A DNA stretch of 26,667 bases from an uncultured Collinsella sp. (GTDB taxonomy: Bacteria; Actinomycetota; Coriobacteriia; Coriobacteriales; Coriobacteriaceae): assembly GCA_900548365.1 (NCBI GenBank), contig URKM01000022.1, positions 1 through 26,667 on the forward strand, given 5' to 3'. Below the pieces are notes generated by a model that saw only the letters and a list, made by a program, of their open reading frames with translations, ran no database searches and had not been told where the DNA came from. A program made the translations under genes and the position numbers. This document shows positions 15,064-26,590 of this stretch, one piece after another. The first letter of the stretch is position 1. Each line of letters begins with the position of its first letter.

Positions 15064-15252
15064 CCCGTGCTTCCCGAGGCACCGAATCTTGGCGCTCAAT
15101 CGTCGGGCGCCGCGCGTGAGGCGTGCGCTCTTCTCTTTCGCGCCAATCTTCGGCATCTCGGAAACCCCGGGCCAACCTGATGGGTCAACCCGGGCGGACT
15201 TGATTGATGTGGGGCTGATCACTTGAACAACCACGACCGATAGGGAGGACAC
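15064..15252. other. gyrB-gyrA intergenic region
   Basis: The 189 bases between the gyrase genes contain a widely spaced inverted repeat, TTGGCGC (15089-15095) / GCGCCAA (15140-15146). No U-tract follows, so no intrinsic terminator is evident and read-through into gyrA is possible. AGGGAGG (15242-15248) is the gyrA ribosome binding site. Confidence 0.5.
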
Positions 15253-18024
<2,772 letters not shown>

Positions 18025-18050
18025 GGCCTGCCGATGCTCGGGCGCCGGGC

Positions 18051-18103
18051 TCGACTATGAAATTCGCCGCGAAGGGCGGGGTGCTTCGGCGCCCTGCCCT
18101 TTT
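18051..18103 (+). terminator. gyrA terminator, copy 1 of a repeated 53-base module
   Basis: The hairpin has an 11-bp stem (18074-18084 with 18089-18099, including G-U pairs), a TTCG tetraloop and a TTTT tail. The 23 bases before the stem are also conserved with the copy at 23154, giving 51 identical bases of 53. Confidence 0.85.
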
Positions 18104-18276
18104 GTATGCTCCCCTTCACCTGCGCATTTGTCGCGACCGTCCGTCGTGGTTCGCGTCCCGCTCGTCGATAACGTGTATAGGTGGCATTTTTTCGAAATCT
18201 AGTATGAGAGCTGCTGTATACGTTTCCTGGGGGATTCTAACGGTCTGACCAGGGATGGTTGAAGAGGAGTGTGAGG
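18104..18276. other. Leader region of the GH20 gene
   Basis: No gene is seen between the gyrA terminator and the GH20 start. It presumably holds the GH20 promoter, but no convincing -35/-10 pair was identified. AGGAG at 18265-18269 is the ribosome binding site. Confidence 0.5.
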
Positions 18277-21200
18277 ATGAAGCCTTTCACATTCAAGAGA
18301 GCGGCGGTCGCCATGGCGCTCGCCTGCTCGGTATTGGGTGGGTTTGGTACCGCGTCATATGCCGAGCCGCACGAGCAGATTCAAAACAAGGGGTCTACGC
18401 CAATATCGGCGGAAGCCGGCCGGCTGGTGGGCGCTGCGCTCAGCCATAGGGGGCGGACTGCGCCCGCCGCGGGTGAGAACATCGCCAACGGAAAGGCGTA
18501 TGGCGTCGAGGGCACTGAGGTCTACGAGGGACATGGCAAGTCGTACGCCGACCGTGGTGGCATGCTAACCGACGGTGCGGTGCATGCGGATGACTCGCAG
18601 TGTGAGGACAGCGCCGACCTGGTCGGGTACAAGGTGAACTCCGAGCAGCATCAGACGTTCACCATCGACCTGGGCTCTCGCCACGAGGTGAGTGGCATGG
18701 CCATCCATGGATGGGCATGGAACGATACTCAGGATTTCATCTGGGGTATCCGCCACTACGCCGTTTCCTATCAAGACGACCAGGGCTCCTGGCATGAGCT
18801 GATGAGCAGCGAGGACCGCCTGCCGTATCAGGCGGATACCCGTGCGTGCTATACCTATCGGGAGGAGTGGCAGCCTGTTCAGACGAATAAGGTCAGGATC
18901 TCGATTCAGGGTTGGAGCGTCGGCCTGTTCCTCTCGGAGCTCGAGGTGTTCGGCAAAGGCGGCGGCGAGGCGCCCGATGTCGACTACGGCAACCGTGCGC
19001 TCAACGCACCGTATACGAAGTCCGAGCCCTATACCGAGAACGGTGTGACGAACTATCCCGACACCGACGGCCGCGAGCTGACCGATGGCGTCGTCGGTTC
19101 CGATGACTTCCGCGATGCCTCCTGGGTCGGTTTTGCGGGAGAGGGTTCTCCTCGGTTCGTCCAGGTCGACTTGGGCTCTCCGTGCGAGATCAGCCGTGTG
19201 AGCCTATCGTACCTCGTTGATGCCAACGCGGGCATCGTCGCGCCGCAGTCGATTAAGGCGAGCTATTCGGCTGATGGTGCTCGGTTCCACGCCTTCGGAG
19301 AGGTGACGAACCCGAGCACCGCCGCCGGTGCCCATACACAGGATATCGCCGCGGACAAGGTGACCGCGCGCTATATCCGCTTCGATGTCTCTCATACGGG
19401 ATGGCTGTTCATCTCCGAGGTGACCGCGTACGGCACCGAGAAGGATATCGATCCGAATATCCCGTATTTTGTGAAGGATCTTCCTGCCGAGCAGAAGGTC
19501 TACCGCGGCGGGACCGTGGAGCTGCTCGTGGACGCCCTGATCGGCAACCAGGGAACCGTGACGTACGAATGGAAGAAGGACGGCAGGGTCCTCGATTGTC
19601 GCGATGCTCGCTTGGTGCTGGAGGATATCCAGGACGATGACGCCGGTATGTACAGCGTGACCGTCACGAACGCTCTTGATGATAGGGAGTACATCGCCGA
19701 AAGCGTTGCTTGCGCGGTCGCTATCGAGGAGATCACCGACCCTGAAACGCTGCTCGATCTCTTCAGGGGCAAGGCCCCCGAGGTCCGCGATGGCAAGTTA
19801 GTGATTCCGGATTCGAATACGCCCAACTACGATGTCGTTTTGGGTGGTTCGGACCGCGAGCCTATCGTCGGCTTGGACGGATCGGTCCATCAGCCGTTGA
19901 CCACCACTACGGTGAATCTGGTTTACAAGGCGGTCTCGACCACCGATCCGAAGGATGTGACCTTAGCGGACTATAACGTCCAGGTCGAGGTCCCTGGTGC
20001 ATACGAGGTGGAGGATCGTGATAACAAGGCGCCCGTCGTCCTGCCGGGCTTGCGCGAATGGAAGGGTTCGACGGGCACGTACGCCCTTCGCGCCAACACC
20101 GTCATCGTTGCGAACAGCAAGATAGAGAAGAACGTCGCCGACAAGATGGTTCAGTTCTTCAAAGACGTGCTCAAGCGCGATATCGAGGTCCGTGCCGGTG
20201 AAGCGCAACCGGGGGACATCGCCCTCATCATCGATTCCAAGCTTCCCGAGCTGGGGAGCGAGGGATATCTGTTGACCATCGACGATGCCGTGGTGGTGCG
20301 CGCGCCCGAGAAGACCGGTTTGCTGTACGGTGCCATTTCGACGGTTCAGGCGCTTTACGCGGACCGGGACCACGCGAACATCCCATGCGGCATCGCCCGC
20401 GATTATCCCGCATATAAGGTCCGCGGCGCTTTCCTTGATATCTCCCGCATGGCGTATCCCATCGAGTATCTCGAGGAAATGGCCAAGTATATGGCTTGGT
20501 TCAAGATGAACGACTTCCATGTCCATCTGAATGACAAGGCCGATCAGGATTACAAGGCGTTCCGTCTGGAAAGCGACTTGCCCAATCTGACCTCGACGGA
20601 CCTGTTCTATTCCAAGCAGGAATACAAGGACTTCCAGGACACTGCGGCGGACTGGGGCGTCTCCATCGTCTCCGAGATCGAAACGCCGGGGCATGCCCGT
20701 GCGTTCCGAGATGTGCCCGGCATCAAGATGACCGCGGACGGCGAGCATCTCGACATCTCCGACCGTGGCACCGTCGAGATTATCAAAGGGTTGTTCGACG
20801 AGATGCTCGATGGCGAGGATCCTGTGATCCGCAACCCGGTGGTGCACATCGGTACCGATGAGTACTACGCGGGCACGCCCGAGCAGTTGAACGAGTACGT
20901 GTACGAGCTTTCTGAGCATCTGCATGCCAAGGGCGCCACTATGCGCTTCTGGGGCGCGTTCCTGAACAACGCCGGCCTGCCCGCAGGCGTCGAGAAGGCT
21001 ATCCCGGGCTCCCAGTGCAACATCTGGGCCTCATCTGCCGAATGGGAGAGCACGCTGAGCCCGAAGCAGATGGCGGAGTATGGTTACGACCTCATCAATT
21101 CTAACGGCTACAACCTCTATATCGTTCCAGGCGGACAGGAGTATTCGGATTCCCTGAACCATGCGCGGTTGTACAACAACTGGGAGGTCAACCAATTTGA

Positions 21201-23070
21201 CTTTGCCGGTACGATGACGAACGTTCTACCGCTCGGCCATCCGCAGGTGCTGGGAGCGAATTTCCTGATCTGGAACGATCGCGGTACGTCGAATACCGGC
21301 TTCTCGATGTTCGATACGTTTACCCGCTTCCAGAACGGCACCACGATCGTTGCCGAGAAAACCTGGTGCGGCCCCGCCTCCGATGGCCAGACCTACGCTT
21401 CGTTTGCTCGCCGCGACCTACTGTTCCGCGATTATGTAGGCGGTGCGAATCCAACGCGAAAGGTTAATTCAGCTACTCAGGAGCTCCTGAACATCGACTT
21501 CGAGACCGTGAAGGACGGCGTGGCACTCGACGCGACGGCAAATCATCTTGACGGTACGCTTACCGGAGCTGAGCTTGAGAAGATGGGTGATGCGGATACC
21601 GTGGCGGTGTTCGACGGAGCCGCTTCAATGTCGCTGCCAGCGGATAGCATCGGCTTCCCGTATGAGGCATCATTCGATATCAAGCTGTTAAAGGAGCCCG
21701 CGGCCAACACCAAGCTGCTCGAGGGTCCCGATGGCACCGTGTACCTGAACATCGACGGCACCGGCAAGATCGGTATCAAGCGAGACGGCTTCCGTCCCGC
21801 GGATTCCGGCCACGGCGTGCAGTTCGACCGCACGGCCGGATACACTTTCATCTTCGATACCCAGCTGCCCGTGGGTACGTGGGCAACGGTGAAGCTGAGC
21901 AGCGATCGTCAGTTCAGCCATCTCGAAGTCGACGGTACGAAGTGCAAGGCCGTATGCACGGTCGAGCGTCTGCCGGGCAAGCCAGGGCGTCCGGTGGACG
22001 AGAGCTCGACGAGTTTGTTGCCCACGGCGAAGATGTTTGCCGGCGTAGCATGTCAGGTCGATGACCTGGTGGTAGTGAACCCCGAGCTCAAGACCGGCGC
22101 TGAATCGGCGAATATTGCGCTCGAGTGTGATGTGACGACGTCGGCGCTCGAGAACGACGGCGTGGGCGGCACCAAGTTCTTCCCTGCCGCGCTAACTGAC
22201 GGCATCAAGGGCGATTCCAACGCCCGTGTGTCCTTCGATCCCTCGACACCATCCACCTGGGCGATTGTCGATCTGGGTGCGACGCGCTCCTTCGATATGG
22301 TGAAGCTCTTCTTCTTCGAGAGTTGTCCTGAGTACAAGGTGCTGGTGTCTGAGGATGGCGAGGCCTGGCACGAGGTGTTGCATGAGCGGAACGGCGTGAG
22401 CGGACGTCCTGAGGGTAAGGATGTCGAGGTGACGGTGACGTTCGAACCCGTCCAGGCGCGCTACATCAAGTATGAAGGCCTGAGCAAATGGGTTTCCGAG
22501 TGGGGCGGCTATCATGGAGGCCTGACGGAGCTCGAGGCGTACAGCACCAAGGTACCCAAGCCCGAGCCGGAGCCCGAACCTGGGGTAAATAAGGATGCGC
22601 TGCAAGCGCTGGTCGACGAGGCCCTGAAGGCCGAGACCGAGGGAAAGACTGAATCCGTTGTCGACGCGTTCAAGGCAGCCCTTTCTTTCGCGCAAGGCGT
22701 GCTTGCCGACGAGGATGCGACGCAACAGCAGGTTGACGAAGCCCGCGAGGTGCTGGCTGCAGCGCATGAGGCGTTGAAGGCCGATCAAGGTCCGAACCCC
22801 GAACCTGAACCCGAGCCGGAGCCGAATCCGAAGCCTGAACCCGAGCCCGCACCCGAGCCGGAGCCCCAGCCGGATCCTCAGCCACAGCCCGCTCCGAAGC
22901 CGGATGGGGACCAGGGGACTGTTCCGGGCGGCGCACGCCCAGGCAACAGCGGTGCGGAAGATTCCATCCCGCAGTCTGGTGATTCACTAGGCGGTATCGC
23001 CGGATTGATCGGTGTGGCGGCGGTGTGCGTTGGTAGCGGCGTCGTGTTGAGAAGAAGGATATCTAAATAG
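18277..23070 (+). CDS. Secreted, cell-wall-anchored GH20 hexosaminidase, lacto-N-biosidase-like
   Basis: This 1,597-residue surface enzyme probably releases GlcNAc or lacto-N-biose from host glycans. In order it has: a signal peptide cut after Ala29 (SYA|EP); two F5/8C (CBM32-like) domains at about 67-228 and 239-388; an Ig-like domain at 396-484; the GH20 N-terminal alpha/beta domain at about 600-708; and the GH20 barrel at about 709-1050. The catalytic pair is D861-E862 in HIGTDEYY. Then come a LamG/ConA-like sandwich (1070-1270), a third F5/8C domain (1277-1423), a FIVAR-type three-helix module (1437-1502), a Pro-Glu spacer and the sorting signal IPQSGD (1564-1569) with a hydrophobic helix and RRR. 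GH20 followed by a lectin-like sandwich and CBM32 resembles Bifidobacterium LnbB, but substrate is not proven. ATG 18277 is chosen over an upstream TTG because AGGAG is correctly spaced. Confidence 0.9.
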   Translation: MKPFTFKRAAVAMALACSVLGGFGTASYAEPHEQIQNKGSTPISAEAGRLVGAALSHRGRTAPAAGENIANGKAYGVEGTEVYEGHGKSYADRGGMLTDGAVHADDSQCEDSADLVGYKVNSEQHQTFTIDLGSRHEVSGMAIHGWAWNDTQDFIWGIRHYAVSYQDDQGSWHELMSSEDRLPYQADTRACYTYREEWQPVQTNKVRISIQGWSVGLFLSELEVFGKGGGEAPDVDYGNRALNAPYTKSEPYTENGVTNYPDTDGRELTDGVVGSDDFRDASWVGFAGEGSPRFVQVDLGSPCEISRVSLSYLVDANAGIVAPQSIKASYSADGARFHAFGEVTNPSTAAGAHTQDIAADKVTARYIRFDVSHTGWLFISEVTAYGTEKDIDPNIPYFVKDLPAEQKVYRGGTVELLVDALIGNQGTVTYEWKKDGRVLDCRDARLVLEDIQDDDAGMYSVTVTNALDDREYIAESVACAVAIEEITDPETLLDLFRGKAPEVRDGKLVIPDSNTPNYDVVLGGSDREPIVGLDGSVHQPLTTTTVNLVYKAVSTTDPKDVTLADYNVQVEVPGAYEVEDRDNKAPVVLPGLREWKGSTGTYALRANTVIVANSKIEKNVADKMVQFFKDVLKRDIEVRAGEAQPGDIALIIDSKLPELGSEGYLLTIDDAVVVRAPEKTGLLYGAISTVQALYADRDHANIPCGIARDYPAYKVRGAFLDISRMAYPIEYLEEMAKYMAWFKMNDFHVHLNDKADQDYKAFRLESDLPNLTSTDLFYSKQEYKDFQDTAADWGVSIVSEIETPGHARAFRDVPGIKMTADGEHLDISDRGTVEIIKGLFDEMLDGEDPVIRNPVVHIGTDEYYAGTPEQLNEYVYELSEHLHAKGATMRFWGAFLNNAGLPAGVEKAIPGSQCNIWASSAEWESTLSPKQMAEYGYDLINSNGYNLYIVPGGQEYSDSLNHARLYNNWEVNQFDFAGTMTNVLPLGHPQVLGANFLIWNDRGTSNTGFSMFDTFTRFQNGTTIVAEKTWCGPASDGQTYASFARRDLLFRDYVGGANPTRKVNSATQELLNIDFETVKDGVALDATANHLDGTLTGAELEKMGDADTVAVFDGAASMSLPADSIGFPYEASFDIKLLKEPAANTKLLEGPDGTVYLNIDGTGKIGIKRDGFRPADSGHGVQFDRTAGYTFIFDTQLPVGTWATVKLSSDRQFSHLEVDGTKCKAVCTVERLPGKPGRPVDESSTSLLPTAKMFAGVACQVDDLVVVNPELKTGAESANIALECDVTTSALENDGVGGTKFFPAALTDGIKGDSNARVSFDPSTPSTWAIVDLGATRSFDMVKLFFFESCPEYKVLVSEDGEAWHEVLHERNGVSGRPEGKDVEVTVTFEPVQARYIKYEGLSKWVSEWGGYHGGLTELEAYSTKVPKPEPEPEPGVNKDALQALVDEALKAETEGKTESVVDAFKAALSFAQGVLADEDATQQQVDEAREVLAAAHEALKADQGPNPEPEPEPEPNPKPEPEPAPEPEPQPDPQPQPAPKPDGDQGTVPGGARPGNSGAEDSIPQSGDSLGGIAGLIGVAAVCVGSGVVLRRRISK
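22555..22590 (+). repeat. Short Pro-Glu repeat, first linker
   Basis: Degenerate CCN-GAR codons encode PKPEPEPEPEPG between the third F5/8C domain and the FIVAR module of the GH20 protein. Confidence 0.7.
22794..22908 (+). repeat. Pro-Glu/Pro-Gln wall-spanning repeat
   Basis: Tandem Pro-X dipeptides (X = Glu, Asn, Lys, Ala, Gln, Asp) form an extended spacer of about 38 residues before the sorting signal. This is typical of the segment that crosses the peptidoglycan in sortase substrates. Confidence 0.8.
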
Positions 23071-23153
23071 GACGGCAATTTTGGCGCGTTGGGTTCGCCC
23101 GGATGCGCCGCGATGGTCGCTCCAGCTGCGATGCCTGGTCGCACGGGTTGCAT

Positions 23154-23207
23154 TCGACTATGAAATACGCCGCGAAGGGCGGGGTGCTTCGGCGCCCCGC
23201 CCTTTTT
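23154..23207 (+). terminator. GH20 terminator, copy 2 of the repeated module
   Basis: An 11-bp stem (23177-23187 with 23192-23202) with one G-U pair, a TTCG loop and five T residues. The conserved lead-in TCGACTATGAAATACGCCGC matches the gyrA copy except for one base. Confidence 0.9.
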
Positions 23208-23259
23208 CGTGCGCCTGGGTATAACAAGGCGAGAAGACGACGACCGAGCGGAGAGCGCT

Positions 23260-25704
23260 ATGGATATCGAAGGTGTTTTGGCCGATATGACGCTTCGTGA
23301 GAGGGCCGTGCTGCTCGCCGGCGCGAGCCATTGGTCCACGGTCGCCCTGCCCGAACGGGGCGTCCCGGCGGTCGAGCTGTCGGACGGCCCGCATGGCCTG
23401 CGGCACCAATCTGGCGCCGCAGATCATCTCGGGATCCATGAAAGCGATGCGGCGGTGTGCTATCCCACGGCGAGCGCGCTCGCATGCTCGTTCGACCCCG
23501 GGCTCGTTGAAGAGGTAGGCCGCACCATCGCGTGCGAGGCGCGTGAGCAGGGGGTTCATGTGGTCCTCGGCCCCGGTGTGAATATGAAGCGCAGCCCGTT
23601 GTGCGGAAGGAACTTCGAATACTTCAGCGAAGATCCCCTGCTCGCCGGCGAGCTCGGCGCCGCGATGGTGCGCGGTATCCAGAGCGTCGGCGTGGGTGCC
23701 TGCGTGAAGCACTTCGCTGCGAACAACCAGGAGCACGCGCGCCAGGTCTCGGATTCCGTGGTGGATGAGCGCGCTTTGAGGGAGATTTACCTGGCACCTT
23801 TCGAGCGCGTCGTACGGCGCGCTCGGCCGTGGGGCGTCATGACGGCGTACAACCGCCTTAACGGCACCTATTGCTCCGAGCATGCGTGGCTCCTGCGCGA
23901 CGTGCTTCGTGGTGAATGGGGTTTCGACGGGGCGTGCGTGAGCGATTGGGGCGCGGTGAGCGATGTGGCCGCCTCGGTCGCCGCCGGGCTCGATTTGTGC
24001 ATGCCGGGCCCGCGGGCAGACTACGCGGCGACCCTCGAGGCTGCGGTGGAGGCGGGCGACCTCGACGCTTCCGCCGTCGAGCACGCCGCGCGACGCGTGC
24101 TGGAGCTGGCATGTCGCGCGCATGCCGGCGCGTGCGCCGGTTCCGGTGCGCCCTCCGATCGCCTGTCCCTGGCCCGTCGTGCTGCCGCGCGTAGCGCCGT
24201 GCTGCTGGAGAACGACGGGACGCTGCCCGTTTCCCCTGCGTCTCGCATCGCCCTGATCGGTCAGTTCGCCGTCGACCCGCGTTATCAGGGAGCGGGTTCT
24301 TCCAAAATCAATCCGGTTGAGTTGGATAACCTTCACGATGCGCTGGTTCAGCGCGGGTGCGGCGTGGTGTTCGCGCCGGGGCACGACCGCTCTTCCGGGG
24401 CGACGACTGCGGAAATGCTCGAGGAGGCGTCCCGCGCGGCAGCCTCCTGCGATGTCGCGATCATCGTCGCCGGTCTCCCCGATGCCTATGAGTCGGAGGG
24501 TTTCGACAGAAAGCTCATGTGCATGCCGCGCGGCATGAACGAGCTCATTGAGCGCGTCGCCGCCGGTTCGACGCCGTGCGTCGTGGTGCTGCAAGGCGGC
24601 TCCCCCATGGAGGTGCCGTGGCGCCATCGCGTGAATGCCGTTTTGCTGACCTATCTCTCCGGTTGCCAAGGTGGGTCGGCCCTAGCCGACTTGCTGTTGG
24701 GCGAGCTCTCTCCTTCGGGAAAGCTGGCGGAAACCTGGCCGGTGCGCCTTGAGGACACCCCGCTCGGCACCGCGTTCCCCGATTTCGACAACGAGGTGCG
24801 GTATCGCGAGAGCATCTTTACGGGCTACCGCTTCTACGATGCCGCCGGCGTTTCCCCCGCGTATCCGTTCGGGCATGGGTTGTCGTACGCCTCGTTTGAA
24901 TACCGCGCCATGGAGGTGGTCGAAGAGACCGATGCGTATCGCGTTTCATGCACGGTGGCGAACGAGGGTCGCTGTGATGCGCGCGAGGTGGTGCAGCTGT
25001 ATGTCGCGCCGCTCGGCGCTCCTTTCTATCATGAGGAGCAGCGGCTTGCCGCGTTTGCGAGCGTGGAGGTTTCGCCCGGCGCGCCGCGGCGGGTGAGCAT
25101 GCGGCTCGAGCGCGAGGCGCTGCGCGTTTGGGATGCCGGAGCGCATTGCTGGCGCGTGGCAGCGGGTTCGTATGAGCTGCGGGTCGGGTCGTCGAGCAGG
25201 GATGTGCGCTTGCGTGCGGTGATCGAGCTCGCTGCGGGCCCCGGGCCCCTGGGCGAGGTCGTCGATGCGAAGGAGTTTTCGGATGAGATGCGCGCGCCGG
25301 TCGACGACGCCTATCTTCATCCCCGGGCCGGCGATTTTACGGAGCGGGCATTCGGCACGCTTCCAGGGCTGTGCATTCCCCCGCGTCGACCCGTGGTGCC
25401 TTTTACCATCGATTCGACCGTTGCGGATATGAATGCCAGTCCCTTCGGGCGCTTCGCGCTGCGATTGATCGACCGCGTGATGCGCGAGCCCATGGATGAG
25501 GTCGATGGCCAGACGAGGGACATGATCAGCGAGATCGTCGCCGACATGCCGCTGCGGTCGCTCACGTCCAGCGGCGTGTCGATGCGCACGGTCGAGGGCC
25601 TTGTGTTCATGCTGAACGGACGCTATCTGCACGGACTGGCGCGCATGGTGTCGTTTTGGTTGAAGGCGCGGCGGCAACTGAGACGTCGGCGCGGCGAGAG
25701 CTGA
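23260..25704 (+). CDS. GH3 family beta-glucosidase-type glycosidase
   Basis: This retaining glycosidase has 814 residues and no signal peptide, so it is probably cytoplasmic. The N-terminal barrel has GPGVNMKRSPLCGRNFEYFSEDP and KHFAANNQE, both typical of GH3 beta-glucosidases. The nucleophile is D229 in CVSDWGAV. The C-terminal sandwich domain carries YESEGFDR (E411/E413), from which the acid/base comes. A fibronectin-III-like domain follows PFGHGLSYASFEY. The last about 120 residues (TIDSTVADMNASPFG ... MPLRSLTSSG ... MLNGRYLHGL) form an extra helical domain seen in some gut GH3 enzymes, ending in a basic KARRQLRRRR tail. ATG 23260 is preferred over an upstream frame that begins at the terminator. 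TATAAC at 23220-23225 may be its -10 element. It may act on oligosaccharides taken up by the cell; substrate is unknown. Confidence 0.92.
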   Translation: MDIEGVLADMTLRERAVLLAGASHWSTVALPERGVPAVELSDGPHGLRHQSGAADHLGIHESDAAVCYPTASALACSFDPGLVEEVGRTIACEAREQGVHVVLGPGVNMKRSPLCGRNFEYFSEDPLLAGELGAAMVRGIQSVGVGACVKHFAANNQEHARQVSDSVVDERALREIYLAPFERVVRRARPWGVMTAYNRLNGTYCSEHAWLLRDVLRGEWGFDGACVSDWGAVSDVAASVAAGLDLCMPGPRADYAATLEAAVEAGDLDASAVEHAARRVLELACRAHAGACAGSGAPSDRLSLARRAAARSAVLLENDGTLPVSPASRIALIGQFAVDPRYQGAGSSKINPVELDNLHDALVQRGCGVVFAPGHDRSSGATTAEMLEEASRAAASCDVAIIVAGLPDAYESEGFDRKLMCMPRGMNELIERVAAGSTPCVVVLQGGSPMEVPWRHRVNAVLLTYLSGCQGGSALADLLLGELSPSGKLAETWPVRLEDTPLGTAFPDFDNEVRYRESIFTGYRFYDAAGVSPAYPFGHGLSYASFEYRAMEVVEETDAYRVSCTVANEGRCDAREVVQLYVAPLGAPFYHEEQRLAAFASVEVSPGAPRRVSMRLEREALRVWDAGAHCWRVAAGSYELRVGSSSRDVRLRAVIELAAGPGPLGEVVDAKEFSDEMRAPVDDAYLHPRAGDFTERAFGTLPGLCIPPRRPVVPFTIDSTVADMNASPFGRFALRLIDRVMREPMDEVDGQTRDMISEIVADMPLRSLTSSGVSMRTVEGLVFMLNGRYLHGLARMVSFWLKARRQLRRRRGES

Positions 25705-25788
25705 GGCGTCGACGCCGCTGGGGCCGCGCTGACGCGGCCGGGGCAAGGGCGTCCGCCTTGGCGGGGTCGAGGAACCGTTGCGCGTTGA
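25705..25788. other. Intergenic region between convergent genes
   Basis: A 12-base palindrome GGCGTCGACGCC (25705-25716) and a 7-bp GC stem GGCCGCG-CTGA-CGCGGCC (25722-25739) lie between the convergent GH3 and DUF151 genes. No U-tract flanks either, so factor-independent termination is not clear. Confidence 0.5.
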
Positions 25789-26289
25789 TTAGAAGTCGTC
25801 GGGGGACAGCGTCTGGACGAATTGGTCGAATCGCGCGATCTCTTCCTCGTTGTCGACGTCTGCGCGGGGAGCGGTCTTGCCGGCGCGGTTCATGACATCG
25901 TCTTCAACGTAGATGGGGGCGTTGGAGCGCACGGCGACCGCGAGCGCGTCGCTCGGCCGCGCGTCGATGGAGATCTCGCCGTTTTCCGAGCAGTCGAGTA
26001 CCAGCGAGGAGAAGAACACGGGGGCGTCCACGCGGTTGATCTCTACACGCTTGACCCTGCCGCCGAGTCGCTCGATGGTGTCGAGGAGCAGGTCGTGCGT
26101 AACGGGCCGCTGGCTCTCGGGGTGCTCGATGCCCCTGCCTACCGCGGCGGCTTCGAACGAGCCGGTCTGAATTGAGAGCGCGCGGCGCGGCGAATGGGGG
26201 CCGCGGTCATCGTCGCGCTCTCGCAGCACGATGACGGAAGGTACGGGACCTGCGGCCATAATAATGGTTTCGATATCAACGCGGATCAT
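25789..26289 (-). CDS. Bifunctional nuclease family protein (DUF151)
   Basis: A 166-residue protein of the DUF151/BFN family, common in actinobacteria, whose plant relatives show RNase and DNase activity. The core is well conserved: PVPSVIVLRERD, then RPVTHDLLLDTIERLGGRVKRVEIN, FFSSLVLD and the signature IDARPSDALAVAVRSNAPIYV. A short acidic tail follows (DNEEEIARFDQFVQTLSPDDF). The frame is open to 26400, but ATG 26289 has a strong GGAGGTG just upstream and matches the family start. The gene stands alone, convergent to the GH3 gene. Its cellular role is not known. Confidence 0.92.
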   Translation of the reverse strand: MIRVDIETIIMAAGPVPSVIVLRERDDDRGPHSPRRALSIQTGSFEAAAVGRGIEHPESQRPVTHDLLLDTIERLGGRVKRVEINRVDAPVFFSSLVLDCSENGEISIDARPSDALAVAVRSNAPIYVEDDVMNRAGKTAPRADVDNEEEIARFDQFVQTLSPDDF

Positions 26290-26547
26290 TATGGCACCTC
26301 CAAGATGTGACGAGACGATGCGTCCGGATGGCGCGCCCATGCGGCGCACCTGGATTGCTCGCGGGCGCGTTGCCCGGGGCTTGTCCAAGACGGATAGCAA
26401 TACTACCCAATATGATGCACGCGCGGTGTGAGAACGAATCTTTTCGGACGCAGCGATAGAAAAGAGACACGATACCGATCTGATTGTGATTAAAAGCGCA
26501 GGTAGACGACGTGAGAGAGATCTTCGGAAAAAATTTTAAATTCGTGC
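26290..26547. other. Divergent intergenic region
   Basis: No gene is seen between the DUF151 start and the tRNA promoter. It presumably carries the DUF151 promoter on the minus strand, but no convincing pair of hexamers was identified. Confidence 0.5.
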
Positions 26548-26576
26548 TTGCAAGAAAGGGGGGTCGTCTGTATTAT
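26548..26576 (+). promoter_or_regulatory. Sigma-70-type promoter of tRNA-Ile
   Basis: -35 TTGCAA (26548-26553) and -10 TATTAT (26571-26576) are separated by 17 bases. Transcription would start about 8 bases before the tRNA. The GGGGGG run in the spacer is unusual. Confidence 0.75.
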
Positions 26577-26590
26577 AGGACAAGTGCGAA

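Noticed and set aside
18061..18248. Short frame MKFAAKGGVLRRP repeated at 23160 as MKYAAKGGVLRRP
   Set aside because: The conserved peptide comes from the terminator module itself; no ribosome binding site precedes either ATG.
22555..22908. Possible CRISPR or tandem-repeat array
   Set aside because: The repeats are in-frame Pro-Glu codons of a wall spacer with no spacers of uniform length.
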